NCBI GenBank assembly: GCA_040755035.1
Contig: JBFMBU010000098.1
Coordinates: 1 to 36,985 of the forward strand
DNA length: 36,985 bases
Origin: RBG-13-43-22 sp040755035
Lineage (GTDB): Bacteria > Desulfobacterota > RBG-13-43-22
Direction: 5' to 3'
Positions 22,764 to 31,608 of this stretch are shown in pieces (the first letter of the stretch is position 1; every line of letters starts with the position of its first letter). Below the pieces are notes generated by a model that saw only the letters and a list, made by a program, of their open reading frames with translations, was not told the origin of the DNA and searched no databases. Both the position numbers and the translations under genes were made by a program.

Positions 22764-24680
22764 TTATCCGCTTTCTTTACTCTCTCGTAAAAGCCGTTTA
22801 TCCTCCACCCGCATGGTTACCTGCAAACTGTCAAAATATTCCAGCAGGGGAATGGTGTATTTACGGGAGGCCCCGGTCAGGTCCTTGAATTCCGGGGTGG
22901 TGATTTCTCCCTTTTCCCTGAGCCAGCGGATCAAATTTTTTTTCAAATCATCAATGGCCTGGCGGTGGAAAAAGAGGTCCTCTTTAACCTTGACTAACTT
23001 TCCTTCTTTAACCATCAATTCCAGGACCTGCTTGGGTTGTCCTTTATTGAACTTTTCCGCCACTTCTTTGAAGTAAGGCGGTTGAAGCCCGCTGGATCGA
23101 TAGATTTTTTCCAAGGAATCCCGGACCTCCTGCTGATCTTCTTTCAATTGAACCTTGTGTCCGATGAGACGAACCAGTTCTTTTTCCTGGACCAGGATTC
23201 TCCTCTCCGCGAGCTGGGCCAACAGAAAATTGAAAAGCTTGGACTCCCGAATCTGGGGCAGACGGGATTTTAATTCTTCCTTGATCAGGCCGGCCTTGAG
23301 GGGGTTGGCCTGGTGGTATTTGGTTAGTTGCTGTTCTATGGCCTGGAACAAGGCCGACAACTCCTGTTCATGAAGGAATACCTTGTTTTCTTTATCCCAC
23401 TGGATCAGTATCCTGCGGGAGAGAAGTTCTTTGAGCAGGTCGTCCAGTTTTTTGGGGGGGAAGGGCAGGACCTGGCCCAGGGCGGTCCTGGATATCCCTG
23501 AAGACCCGGCCAGCAGCACCTGCAGAGCCGCTTTATCCAGGTCAGTGCCGGATTGGAACACTTGGAGTTGACTGATGATCTCGGCCAGGAAGCGTTTATG
23601 TTTGGCAGGGATCACGTTCAGGATCTCGGCCCCACCGATGGTCTGGACCGGGGAATAACTGCGCAGGACGGCCAAATCGCCGGGCAGCAGGGCCAGCGGC
23701 TCAGGAAAACGGATCTGACAGAACTGGGACTCCCCGGCCCTGATCTCTTCCCCTTCCAAGAGCAGGATCAGCCCTAAAATTTCCCTGGTGCCGCTGTGAA
23801 AGCGGACCTGGCTGCGATGTTTCAATGGTCTGGAAACGGAATGCAGCAAACGGACCTTGATATCCAGCAAACGGGTCGGACGCAGACCAGAAGGAGTGGC
23901 GACGACATCGCCACGATTGACCGTGACCTTTTCAATGCCTTGAAGATTGATGGCCGTTCGTAAACCGGCCCGGACCTGTTCGGTGTCCAGGTTGTGGACC
24001 TGGATGCCGCGGACCTTGGCCGGCAGCTCCTGGGGATAAATGAAGACCTGATCTCCGACGGTCAGACTGCCGGATACGGCCGTTCCGGTGATCACTGTCC
24101 CGAAGCCGTGCATGGTGAAGACCCGGTCCACCGGGAGTCGGAAGATGCCGGCCGAGGACTTTTCCTCCACCTCAGTGGAAAGTTTTTCCAGAAGGGCGGC
24201 CAATTCAGGGAGACCTTGCCCGGTGGCGGAGGATACGGGCACCATGGGGGCCTGCTCCAAAAAAGTCCCTTTAAGGAAGGCCTTGATATCCTCCTGGACC
24301 AGCTCCAACCAGTCCTCCTCCACCAGGTCGATTTTGGTGAGGGCCACCAGTCCTTTTTTTATGCCCAGGAGGGAACAGATATCCAGATGTTCCCGGGTTT
24401 GGGGCATGACCCCTTCATCGGCGGCAATGATCAGGGCCACCAGGTCAATGGTGCTGGCCCCGGCTACCATATTTTTGATGAATCGTTCATGACCGGGGAC
24501 GTCGATGATACCCAGCCGCTGGCCGTTGGGCAGGTCCAGAAAGGCAAATCCCAGTTCAATGGTGATGCCCCGTTCCTTTTCCTCCTTCAAACGGTCGGTG
24601 TCGATGCCGGTCAAGGCCTTGACCAGACTGGTTTTGCCGTGGTCGATATGTCCGGCCGTGCCGAGAATGATCTGTTTCAT
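22764..24680 (-). CDS. selB: Selenocysteine-specific translation elongation factor SelB
   Basis: A 638-residue protein of normal SelB length. The GTPase domain has GTAGHIDHGKTSLVKAL (G1, residues 7-23), the effector region KEEKERGITIELGFAFL, DVPGHERFIKNM (G3) and TKIDLV (G4). Beta-barrel domains follow, including RVFTMHGFGTVITGTAVSG, distinctive for SelB compared with EF-Tu. The C-terminal third (from about 370) contains winged-helix repeats that bind the SECIS hairpin on selenoprotein mRNAs, ending FKDLTGASRKYTIPLLEYFD. It delivers Sec-tRNA to UGA codons. Its presence implies that the organism makes selenoproteins. SelA, SelD and tRNA-Sec are not in this window. Confidence 0.96.
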   Translation of the reverse strand: MKQIILGTAGHIDHGKTSLVKALTGIDTDRLKEEKERGITIELGFAFLDLPNGQRLGIIDVPGHERFIKNMVAGASTIDLVALIIAADEGVMPQTREHLDICSLLGIKKGLVALTKIDLVEEDWLELVQEDIKAFLKGTFLEQAPMVPVSSATGQGLPELAALLEKLSTEVEEKSSAGIFRLPVDRVFTMHGFGTVITGTAVSGSLTVGDQVFIYPQELPAKVRGIQVHNLDTEQVRAGLRTAINLQGIEKVTVNRGDVVATPSGLRPTRLLDIKVRLLHSVSRPLKHRSQVRFHSGTREILGLILLLEGEEIRAGESQFCQIRFPEPLALLPGDLAVLRSYSPVQTIGGAEILNVIPAKHKRFLAEIISQLQVFQSGTDLDKAALQVLLAGSSGISRTALGQVLPFPPKKLDDLLKELLSRRILIQWDKENKVFLHEQELSALFQAIEQQLTKYHQANPLKAGLIKEELKSRLPQIRESKLFNFLLAQLAERRILVQEKELVRLIGHKVQLKEDQQEVRDSLEKIYRSSGLQPPYFKEVAEKFNKGQPKQVLELMVKEGKLVKVKEDLFFHRQAIDDLKKNLIRWLREKGEITTPEFKDLTGASRKYTIPLLEYFDSLQVTMRVEDKRLLRESKESG

Positions 24681-24746
24681 AGTGATTTTAATCTCCCATC
24701 TCTCTTGGACCCTGTCAAGCCAAAAAATATTTTTTCAAGCCTTTCC

Positions 24747-24775
24747 TTTACAAAAGCGGTTATAATCCTTATAAT
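24747..24775 (+). promoter_or_regulatory. Strong sigma-70-type promoter for hsp20-lon
   Basis: TTTACA (24747-24752) is exactly 17 nt from a perfect TATAAT (24770-24775), 235 nt upstream of the hsp20 start. A second TATAAT (24761-24766) lies in the spacer. No CIRCE or clear sigma-32 site is seen. Confidence 0.55.
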
Positions 24776-24781
24776 AAAACC

Positions 24782-25009
24782 CAATCGGATCGTTGGGTTT
24801 CATTCGGAATTTCGATCTCGGGGATGAAAATCAAGTAAGAAAGTGATAGGACCCTCTCCCGACCCTGATGCCCTTGAGAGGGAGGGTGGGGAGGGGAATA
24901 AAGGATAGCGGTAAGAGGTGTGTTTTTATCCGGAAGAATTTTCCCGGGATAAAACCGAGTAACAATAGGTAATGGCGGTGGTTTATTAGCGGAAGAAGGA
25001 GGCCCTATC
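24782..25009 (+). promoter_or_regulatory. Long structured leader of the hsp20-lon mRNA
   Basis: The leader implied by the promoter at 24747 is about 228 nt. At its very start AACCCAA (24778-24784) pairs with TTGGGTT (24793-24799). CCCTCTC (24852-24858) pairs with GAGAGGG (24876-24882). A stronger hairpin at 24922-24955 pairs GTTTTTATCCGG with CCGGGATAAAAC with one bulge. The ribosome site AAGGAGG lies at 24996-25002. For a heat-shock gene a temperature-sensing leader is conceivable, but I do not see a clear pairing that hides the ribosome site. Nothing else is seen in 24681-25009. Confidence 0.35.
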
Positions 25010-25432
25010 GTGGTTAGTGATTTGTCCCGTATTCACGGTCAAATGAGGCGTTTGATGGATGATATGCTCTATCAGCTTAGTCCCCGTTTTTTGCTTGACC
25101 AGCGGATCTGGTCCCCCCAGATGGATGTCCTGGAAACCCCCGAGACCTTTATGATTATCGGCGAGGTTGCCGGGCTAAATAAGGACGAGATTAAAGTCAC
25201 GGTGAAAAAGAACCTGGTTTATCTGGCCGGGAAACGACAAAGAAATCCCGTTGACAAAGCGGTTCGTTATCTGCAGATGGAGATTGAATACGGTTCCTTT
25301 GAACGAACTTTCGAGCTTCCGATGTTGGTTGATGATTCGCGTATCGAAGCCCACTACCGGGAAGGCCTCCTGACCGTGGTTCTGCCTAAAAAATTGGCGA
25401 CTAAAAAAACTATACCTATTGAATCCGAATAG
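25010..25432 (+). CDS. Small heat-shock protein, Hsp20/alpha-crystallin family
   Basis: A 140-residue chaperone. The alpha-crystallin domain spans about residues 38-130: MDVLETPETFMIIGEVAGLNKDEIKVTV, then NLVYLAGKRQ, SFERTFELPMLVDDSRIEAHYREGLLTVVLPK, including the A-x-x-x-x-G-L-L motif. A short IPI near the C-terminus (KKTIPIESE) is the I-x-I anchor for oligomer assembly. It holds unfolding proteins during stress. The start is a GTG at 25010 behind a strong AAGGAGG. The lon gene begins 31 nt downstream, so both are likely one stress operon. Confidence 0.93.
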   Translation: MVSDLSRIHGQMRRLMDDMLYQLSPRFLLDQRIWSPQMDVLETPETFMIIGEVAGLNKDEIKVTVKKNLVYLAGKRQRNPVDKAVRYLQMEIEYGSFERTFELPMLVDDSRIEAHYREGLLTVVLPKKLATKKTIPIESE

Positions 25433-25463
25433 CATTCGGTCCCAATATATAAAGGAGTCATTC

Positions 25464-27848
25464 ATGGAAATCAACGAAACCCCTTTGCCTTTACAAACCC
25501 AGGTTCTGACTATTCCGGAGGAAATCCCTTTACTTCCGGTAATGGATGTGGCCCTGTTTCCCAAGATGGTCATGCCCCTGATGGTCTGGGAAAAAAATTG
25601 GGTCCAATTAGTGGATGAAGCCCTGATGAAGGATCATTTGATCGGTCTGGTTATGATCAAAGAAAAAGGCCAGGAACCCCTGACCGCCGAGGATCTTTAT
25701 TCCATTGGGACCGTCGGCTCCATTTTAAAGATGGCCAAGGTTCCGGAAGGGGGGGTCCGTCTGATGGTCCAGGGTCTTTCCCGCTTTAAAATCGAAGAAA
25801 TCACGACCGCCACTCCCTATTTCAAGGGGCGGATAGAAGTGCTTAAGGATCAGGTAGAGACCGGGATTGAAATGGACGCCTTGCTCAACAGCGCCCGCGG
25901 CCTTTTTATCAAGGTCTTAGAGTTGTCTCCCTATCTTCCTTCCGAACTGGGTCTTTTAGCTCAAAGCGTGGAAGACCCCGGTTCTCTGGCCGATATGATT
26001 ATCTCTTCCTTAAATATTCCCAAAGAAGATAAGCAAGACATCCTGGAGACCCTGGAGGTCCGGAACCGGCTGCAGAAAATCACTGTTATCCTGACCAAGG
26101 AACTGGAGGTCCTGGAATTGGGAAAGAAAATCCAGTCCGAGGTCAAGGAGGGCATCGACAAAACGCAACGGGAGTATTATTTGCGGGAACAGCTCAAGGC
26201 CATCCAGAAAGAATTGGGGGAAAAGGATGAGAAATCCCTGGAGATAGAAGAGTATCGGAAAAAGATCGTGGAAAAAGGACTATCCCCGGCGGCCTCCAAG
26301 GAAGCGGAGAGGGAATTAAACCGTCTTTCGCGCATGAATCCGGCCTCCCCGGAGTACACCGTGGCCCTTTCTTATCTGGACTGGCTGACCGAGTTGCCCT
26401 GGCAGGTCCAAACCGAAGACAATCTGGACATTAAGGCAGCGGAAAAGGTCCTGGATGAGGATCACTTTGACCTGGAAAAGGTCAAAAAAAGGATCTTGGA
26501 ATACCTGGCCGTTCGTAAACTCAAGCCGGATATGAAAGGACCGATCCTTTGCTTCGCCGGGCCTCCGGGAACAGGGAAAACCTCCTTGGGGCGGTCCATC
26601 GCCCGGGCCCTGGGACGGAAATTTGTCCGCCTTTCCCTGGGCGGAGTCAGGGATGAAGCCGAGATCCGGGGACACCGCCGGACCTATATCGGGGCCCTTC
26701 CAGGGAGGATTATCCAGGGTTTGAAAAAAGCCGGTTCCAATAATCCGGTATTCATCCTCGATGAAATCGACAAGGTGGGAACGGATTTTCGGGGGGACCC
26801 CTCATCGGCCCTTCTGGAGGTCCTTGATCCGGAACAGAATTCGACCTTCTCCGATCATTACCTGGAGGTGGAATTCGATCTCTCTAAGGTCATGTTCATT
26901 ACCACGGCCAATGTCCTGGATACGATCCCTCCGGCCTTGCGGGACCGCATGGAAGTCCTGGACCTTTCCGGCTACATTGAAGAGGAAAAAATTCAGATCG
27001 CCCAGAAGCACCTCATTCCCAAACAGTTGGCCGAACACGGTTTATCTGAAAAAGAGCTGACCTTCAACAAGACGGCCTTGCAGGTTATTATCCGCTCCTA
27101 CACCCGGGAAGCCGGACTTAGGAACCTGGAAAGGGAAATCGCCTCCCTTTGCCGGGGGGTGGCCAAGGAGGTGGCCGAAGGAAAAGTTCGATCGAAGAAA
27201 ATTACCGAAAAAGACCTGCATCAATATCTGGGCCCGGTACGTTTTTATTCCGAATTGGCGGAAAGGACCCAGGAACCGGGGGTGGCCACCGGTCTGGCCT
27301 GGACCCAGGCCGGCGGGGATATTCTTTTTGTCGAAGCCAGCAAGATGTCCGGCCGAAGGACCATGACCCTGACCGGTCAATTGGGAGAAGTTATGAAGGA
27401 ATCGGCCGGTGCGGCGCTAAGTTATGTCCGTTCCAAGGCCGGTCAATGGGGCATTGCCGAAGATTTTTTCGATAAAAACGATCTCCATATCCACGTCCCG
27501 GCCGGCGCCATTCCCAAGGACGGTCCATCGGCCGGGACCGCTATCCTGACCGCTTTAACCTCTTTATTAACGGAAAGACCGGTCCGGGGAGATCTGGCCA
27601 TGACCGGAGAGATCACCCTGAGGGGGCTGGTGCTTCCGGTAGGGGGCATCAAAGAAAAGGTCCTGGCTGCAAAACGGGCCGGGATCGGCACGATTATCCT
27701 TCCCCAAAAAAATGAAAAGGATGTGGAGGAAATCGCCCCCCACTTAAAAAAGGGTCTGAAATTTCATTTTGTGGACCGAATGGACGAGGTTATTGATTTG
27801 GCCCTCTGTAAAAATTCGAAAAGGAGATCCGTTGGAAAGGCTCATTGA
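25464..27848 (+). CDS. lon: ATP-dependent protease Lon
   Basis: A 794-residue LonA protease. The N-terminal substrate-binding domain opens with IPLLPVMDVALFPKMVMPLMV. The AAA+ module has Walker A GPPGTGKTSLG (G366-K372) and Walker B FILDEID. The protease domain has the Ser-Lys dyad in KDGPSAGT (S689) and GGIKEKVLAA (K732); the 43-residue spacing equals that of E. coli S679/K722. It unfolds and degrades damaged and short-lived regulatory proteins. I chose the ATG at 25464, preceded by AAAGGAG; a longer frame would overlap hsp20. The stop overlaps the start of the PHP gene by 17 nt, so three genes (hsp20, lon, PHP) are likely cotranscribed. Confidence 0.97.
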   Translation: MEINETPLPLQTQVLTIPEEIPLLPVMDVALFPKMVMPLMVWEKNWVQLVDEALMKDHLIGLVMIKEKGQEPLTAEDLYSIGTVGSILKMAKVPEGGVRLMVQGLSRFKIEEITTATPYFKGRIEVLKDQVETGIEMDALLNSARGLFIKVLELSPYLPSELGLLAQSVEDPGSLADMIISSLNIPKEDKQDILETLEVRNRLQKITVILTKELEVLELGKKIQSEVKEGIDKTQREYYLREQLKAIQKELGEKDEKSLEIEEYRKKIVEKGLSPAASKEAERELNRLSRMNPASPEYTVALSYLDWLTELPWQVQTEDNLDIKAAEKVLDEDHFDLEKVKKRILEYLAVRKLKPDMKGPILCFAGPPGTGKTSLGRSIARALGRKFVRLSLGGVRDEAEIRGHRRTYIGALPGRIIQGLKKAGSNNPVFILDEIDKVGTDFRGDPSSALLEVLDPEQNSTFSDHYLEVEFDLSKVMFITTANVLDTIPPALRDRMEVLDLSGYIEEEKIQIAQKHLIPKQLAEHGLSEKELTFNKTALQVIIRSYTREAGLRNLEREIASLCRGVAKEVAEGKVRSKKITEKDLHQYLGPVRFYSELAERTQEPGVATGLAWTQAGGDILFVEASKMSGRRTMTLTGQLGEVMKESAGAALSYVRSKAGQWGIAEDFFDKNDLHIHVPAGAIPKDGPSAGTAILTALTSLLTERPVRGDLAMTGEITLRGLVLPVGGIKEKVLAAKRAGIGTIILPQKNEKDVEEIAPHLKKGLKFHFVDRMDEVIDLALCKNSKRRSVGKAH

Positions 27849-28683
27849 TCTCCATACCCATTCCACCGCTTCGGACGGCCGCCTATCACCTGAAGAACTG
27901 GTACATTATGCCAAGAGTAAAGGGGCGGCGGCCATAGCCTTAACCGACCATGACACGATTGAAGGGCTTGGGAGAGCGCTGGCGGCCGGGAGGGTGATGG
28001 CCTTGGAGGTCATCCCCGGACTGGAGATCAGCGCTGAACATCCGGGGGGATCGATGCACATCCTCGGGTATTTTATTGATCCTGAACACCCTTTTCTTAA
28101 TCGCGAGCTACTCCGATTACAGGAAGCCCGGCGGGAGAGAAATCCCAAGATCGTCGATAAGCTGCGTTCCCTCGGCCTTTCCATTACCTTCGAACAGGTC
28201 CAGGCCCTGGCCAAAGGCCAGATCGGACGACCACATATCGCTCAGGTCCTGCTGCAAACCGGGGCGGTGACTTCGATGGAGGAAGCCTTCCATAAATATC
28301 TGACCAAAGGGGCCCCGGCCTATGTGGAAAAATTCCGGTTTCCACCTCCGGAAGCGATCAACATGATTCGGCAAGCCGGGGGTATTGCGGTTCTGGCCCA
28401 TCCCTTTACCTTAAACTGCCCCAGTCTGCGGGACCTTAAGGAACGGATTACGGAGTTAAAAGATAACGGGCTAAAGGGAATTGAAGTCTTCTATTCCGAA
28501 CATTCACCTGAGCAGACCAGGGACTATATACACCTGGCCCGGGAATTAACCCTCTGCCCGACCGGGGGGAGTGATTTTCACGGGGACAACAACCGCGAGA
28601 TCGATCTGTTGTCCGGGACCGGAAACCTGAGGGTCCCCTATGAAATCCTGGAAAAGCTCAAGGCCGTAAAGCAAGCCGGGTGA
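27832..28683 (+). CDS. PHP-domain phosphoesterase (YciV/TrpH-like)
   Basis: A 283-residue PHP-domain protein. Metal-binding motifs are DLHTHSTASDG (residues 6-16), ALTDHDTIEGL, a Glu in PGLEIS, and later VLAHPF and GGSDFHGDN. Members include RNase AM (YciV), a 5'-3' exonuclease that also frees 5' nucleotides from 3',5'-bisphosphates, and TrpH. I chose TTG at 27832 because AAGGAG lies just upstream and the protein homology begins within a few residues; the longer open frame lies wholly inside lon. It overlaps lon by 17 nt and is likely coupled to it. Assignment to the YciV group is by overall layout. Confidence 0.85.
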   Translation: MERLIDLHTHSTASDGRLSPEELVHYAKSKGAAAIALTDHDTIEGLGRALAAGRVMALEVIPGLEISAEHPGGSMHILGYFIDPEHPFLNRELLRLQEARRERNPKIVDKLRSLGLSITFEQVQALAKGQIGRPHIAQVLLQTGAVTSMEEAFHKYLTKGAPAYVEKFRFPPPEAINMIRQAGGIAVLAHPFTLNCPSLRDLKERITELKDNGLKGIEVFYSEHSPEQTRDYIHLARELTLCPTGGSDFHGDNNREIDLLSGTGNLRVPYEILEKLKAVKQAG

Positions 28684-28720
28684 ATATAAGCCTTAAAAGT
28701 CCAATAGAATCGAGTTGCTT

Positions 28721-29608
28721 ATGCCTTTTAACTTCACTACCCTTTCTCTTAACTTAAAAGCGGAAATTGAAGCCCTTCTTCAACAATACCCCCCTCAAAT
28801 TTCGGAAATGACCTTTACCAATCTTTTTATGTGGAGGTGTTACTACCAATTCCAGGTGGATGTAGACAGGGATTTTCTGACCCTTCTGGCCCATCCGGCC
28901 GGTACCAATCCCTATTTTTTTCCGCCGCTGGGCAACGGTGATCCGGACCACTGGCTGGCTGATTGCCTGGAATATTTCAGGGAAAGGGGAATCAAGCCCC
29001 GATTCGAGCGGTTTCCGGAGTCGCTGATCAAAACGCTTCCCTTCTTCCCGGAGTTGGAATTCATTCCGGATCGGGACAACAGTGATTATGTTTATCCGGT
29101 CAAAAACATGATCCGTCTTTCAGGTAACAAATACCACACTCCTAAAAACCACTTGAATCGCTTTACCAAACGGCATGTCTGGGATTATCAACCGCTGACC
29201 CCGGACCTGATCAAGGACTGTCTGGGTGTCCAGGAAGAGTGGTGCCGATTGAAACAATGCCTGGATTCTCATAGTTTGATTAATGAACATCAGGCCATTT
29301 TGGAGGCCTTAACCCATTTTGGGTTGCTCAGTTATAAAGGCGGTGTCATACGAGTCCAGGGAAAGGTAGAGGCCTTTACCCTGGGTGAACTGCTCAATCC
29401 GGAGACCGTGGTTATTCATATCGAAAAAACCAATCCGGAACTCCCGGGTTTAAACCCCCTGTTGCAGCAGCAGTTTTTATTGCACGAGTGGTCGCATCTG
29501 CCTTATGTCAATCGAGAACAGGACATGGGGTTGGAAGGGCTGCGCAAATCCAAACTTTCCTATCATCCGGAATTTTTAGTTGACAAATATCGCCTGGTTC
29601 CTGCATAG
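28721..29608 (+). CDS. DUF2156 protein (lysyltransferase C-terminal-like, GNAT fold)
   Basis: A 295-residue soluble protein of the DUF2156 family, related to the C-terminal catalytic domain of phosphatidylglycerol lysyltransferase (MprF). Recognisable parts are ISEMTFTNLFMWR, the DYVYPVKNMIRLSGNKYHTPKNHLNRF block, GGVIRVQGKVEAFTLGELLNPETVVIHIEKTN, and HLPYVNREQDMGLEGLRKSKLSYHPEFLVDKY. It has the double GNAT fold but no membrane domain, so it probably acts on a soluble acceptor. The ATG at 28721 was chosen over the TTG two codons earlier; the ribosome site is weak. The gap to the PHP gene is 37 nt. Confidence 0.85.
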   Translation: MPFNFTTLSLNLKAEIEALLQQYPPQISEMTFTNLFMWRCYYQFQVDVDRDFLTLLAHPAGTNPYFFPPLGNGDPDHWLADCLEYFRERGIKPRFERFPESLIKTLPFFPELEFIPDRDNSDYVYPVKNMIRLSGNKYHTPKNHLNRFTKRHVWDYQPLTPDLIKDCLGVQEEWCRLKQCLDSHSLINEHQAILEALTHFGLLSYKGGVIRVQGKVEAFTLGELLNPETVVIHIEKTNPELPGLNPLLQQQFLLHEWSHLPYVNREQDMGLEGLRKSKLSYHPEFLVDKYRLVPA

Positions 29609-29701
29609 ATTTTTGTGGGATTTAGGAAGACGGCCATAATTATATTAGTTTGATTTTTCAAATAAGTTTGGTTAGATTTAATCGAACAAGGGGTGTCTGG
29701 A

Positions 29702-29941
29702 ATGTCGGAAAAAAAAGGAAAACTGATTCATATCGACCGGACTCAAAAACAGGTGGTGGATATACTGGAGAGATTAAGTGAAGAACAGGAAAATATTAAG
29801 GAACTGATCGTTTTTTATATGGATAAGGAAGGGATTTATCATTCCCTTTCTTCGGACATCAATGATGAGATTTATTTGTCGGGTATATTACATTCCATGG
29901 TCAATAATCTGCTCTATGACGCTTCGGAACCGGAGGATTAA
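29702..29941 (+). CDS. Small acidic protein of unknown function
   Basis: A 79-residue protein that I do not recognise. It begins MSEKKGKLIHIDRT, has a helical middle (ILERLSEEQENIKELIVFYMDKEG) and a second part (DEIYLSGILHSMVNNLLYD), and is acidic at the C-terminus (ASEPED). No cysteines, signal peptide or membrane segment. AAGGGG precedes the ATG at 29702; a GTG three codons earlier is an alternative. It lies 93 nt after the DUF2156 gene and is followed by paired hairpins. Length, start signal and codon pattern support a real gene. Confidence 0.6.
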   Translation: MSEKKGKLIHIDRTQKQVVDILERLSEEQENIKELIVFYMDKEGIYHSLSSDINDEIYLSGILHSMVNNLLYDASEPED

Positions 29942-29972
29942 GGCCTTTTCTCCCGGGAAAGGCCTTCCCGGG
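29940..29972. terminator. Two overlapping, mutually exclusive hairpins between convergent genes
   Basis: AAGGCCTTT (29940-29948) pairs with AAAGGCCTT (29958-29966). The same DNA also forms CCCGGGAA (29952-29959) with TTCCCGGG (29965-29972). Both stems are perfect (9 and 8 bp) but share bases, so only one can form at a time. There is no T-run. The location between a plus and a minus gene suggests a bidirectional end of transcription. Confidence 0.5.
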
Positions 29973-29999
29973 TGAGAGCCAACAGGATAAGATCCTACC

Positions 30000-30371
30000 C
30001 TACTCCCCTATATATTTTTTATACAACTTCTCCACATTTCTTCGAGTCACATGGTCCCGGTGCATGCGGAAGCCCCCTCCGAAGGTTTCCGGGATATGCA
30101 TCAGTTCATGAATGAGTATTTTGGTCTGTTCTTCCTTGGAGAGTCGTTCAAAATTCTCTGTCAGGATTTCGATGACATAATGGGCATCGATGCCCAGGGC
30201 CAATTGCATCACCTTGGGCAGGGCATGACAGCGGGCGATCACCCCTTTGCCGGTGGATCCAAAACTCCGGACCCCCTTAACCCGGTCCAGATCGATATGC
30301 TCCATTTTCAGCCGTCGGGAGATTCTTTTCAATTTGGATTCAATATCCGGGGCCATCTCGTAACGAATCAT
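30000..30371 (-). CDS. Small putative metallopeptidase (phage metallopeptidase-like)
   Basis: A 123-residue protein with a zinc protease motif, ILIHELMHIP (H88-E89-x2-H92), and a downstream FRMHRDH with candidate third ligands H104 or H107. The rest, including GSTGKGVIARCHALPKVMQLALG, looks like the short 'putative phage metallopeptidase' group. No signal peptide or membrane segment is present, so it is expected in the cytoplasm. The substrate is unknown. AAGGAAAAGGAAA precedes the ATG. It is 36 nt downstream of the polyprenyl synthase gene on the same strand. No phage genes are nearby. Confidence 0.72.
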   Translation of the reverse strand: MIRYEMAPDIESKLKRISRRLKMEHIDLDRVKGVRSFGSTGKGVIARCHALPKVMQLALGIDAHYVIEILTENFERLSKEEQTKILIHELMHIPETFGGGFRMHRDHVTRRNVEKLYKKYIGE

Positions 30372-30407
30372 TTTCCTTTTCCTTTTGACACCTATGAATT
30401 TTTGTCC

Positions 30408-31385
30408 CTATTTTTTTCTTTCCACCACAAATTCCGTCAAATCGATCAGGAGTTGCCGCAGGGGTGACGGTTTAAAAACATCAAGGTATCCTTTGGCCTT
30501 ATCTTTGGATTTTTGCGCCTCTTGCCGGGTGTAGGCCAGTCCTCCCTGACGGTGGATCACATTGAAAAGAAATTGAAAATCCTCCGGGCTGAGAGTCTCC
30601 TTCCCGGACAAGGCTTTTATTTTCTGCCTGTCGGGTTCCGGACATCTTTTCAGGGCATAAATCAGAGGCAGGGTGATTTTCCCCTCTTTAAAGTCATTGG
30701 CTACCGGTTTCCCGAATTGCTCAGAAGTTGAGGTATAATCCAGCAGGTCGTCGATCAGTTGAAAGGCGATCCCTAATTCAAGCCCGTACCGGGCCAGCGC
30801 CTCTTGTTCCTTAGGAGGGGCATTGCCCAGTATAGCTCCCGTTTGACAGGCGGCGGAAATGAGTACAGCCGTTTTATTGGTTAAGATGGACCGGTAAGTC
30901 TCTTCTTCAATGTCAAGGTTGCGGGTCTGGACCAATTCCATGACCATCCCTTCCGACATCAGACCGGCTGTCCGGGAAATCGTTTTTAAAAAATCAGGAT
31001 GGTCGGTTTCCAAGGCCATGGAAAAGGACTTGGCCAGCAGGAAATCCCCGATCAAAATGGAAAGGGAGTTTCCCCAAAGGGTATTGGCCGAGGGCTTGCC
31101 CCTTCTCAGTTCGGCGTTGTCGATTACATCATCATGCAACAAGGAAGCGCCATGGAGATACTCAAAGATGCAGGAAAAATAATGGGCTTTTTTTCCGGAA
31201 TATCCGCATACCTTGGAGCAGAGGACAAAAAGAAGGGCCCGGAGTCTCTTCCCGCCTCCCAGAAGGATATGCTGGTTGACCTCCGAAATCACCGGGACTT
31301 GGGACTTGAGGTTTTCCTTAAGAAAAAACTCGATTTGGTCTATATCTGATTGTATTTGTTCTGAAAATTTATCTGAAAGGTTCAT
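30408..31385 (-). CDS. Polyprenyl diphosphate synthase (octaprenyl/heptaprenyl type)
   Basis: A 325-residue trans-isoprenyl diphosphate synthase. GGGKRLRALL binds the diphosphate of IPP. The first aspartate motif is LHDDVIDNAELRRG (D85, D86, D89), and the second is FQLIDDLLDYTS (D212, D213, D216). Small residues before the first motif (FEYLHGASLLHDD) and the overall length fit a medium/long-chain enzyme supplying the side chain of menaquinone or ubiquinone. Together with ubiE at 21301 it points to quinone synthesis. The ribosome site is weak. Chain length cannot be fixed from sequence alone. Confidence 0.9.
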   Translation of the reverse strand: MNLSDKFSEQIQSDIDQIEFFLKENLKSQVPVISEVNQHILLGGGKRLRALLFVLCSKVCGYSGKKAHYFSCIFEYLHGASLLHDDVIDNAELRRGKPSANTLWGNSLSILIGDFLLAKSFSMALETDHPDFLKTISRTAGLMSEGMVMELVQTRNLDIEEETYRSILTNKTAVLISAACQTGAILGNAPPKEQEALARYGLELGIAFQLIDDLLDYTSTSEQFGKPVANDFKEGKITLPLIYALKRCPEPDRQKIKALSGKETLSPEDFQFLFNVIHRQGGLAYTRQEAQKSKDKAKGYLDVFKPSPLRQLLIDLTEFVVERKK

Positions 31386-31608
31386 TTCGGGGCCTGTTTA
31401 CCCTTTTGCTGCCCGGAATTTTTTTATATTTTTATTATATGAAAACCAAGAAACTGTCAAAAAAAATATCGGGTCAGCAGGGAAAAAGGAAAAAATTCGC
31501 CTTTTCTACCAGTTCTGGGCCTGTCCTCAGCCGGGGAGGAATTGGGGGACCGGGTTCGACCTTCATTATCCCGACAAGCAGGCATAATAAATGCATAAAT
31601 TATAATAT

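Noticed and set aside
24681..25009. Search for tRNA-Sec or other tRNA beside selB
   Set aside because: No cloverleaf, no GTTCGA-type T-loop with flanking stem was seen; only promoter and leader hairpins.
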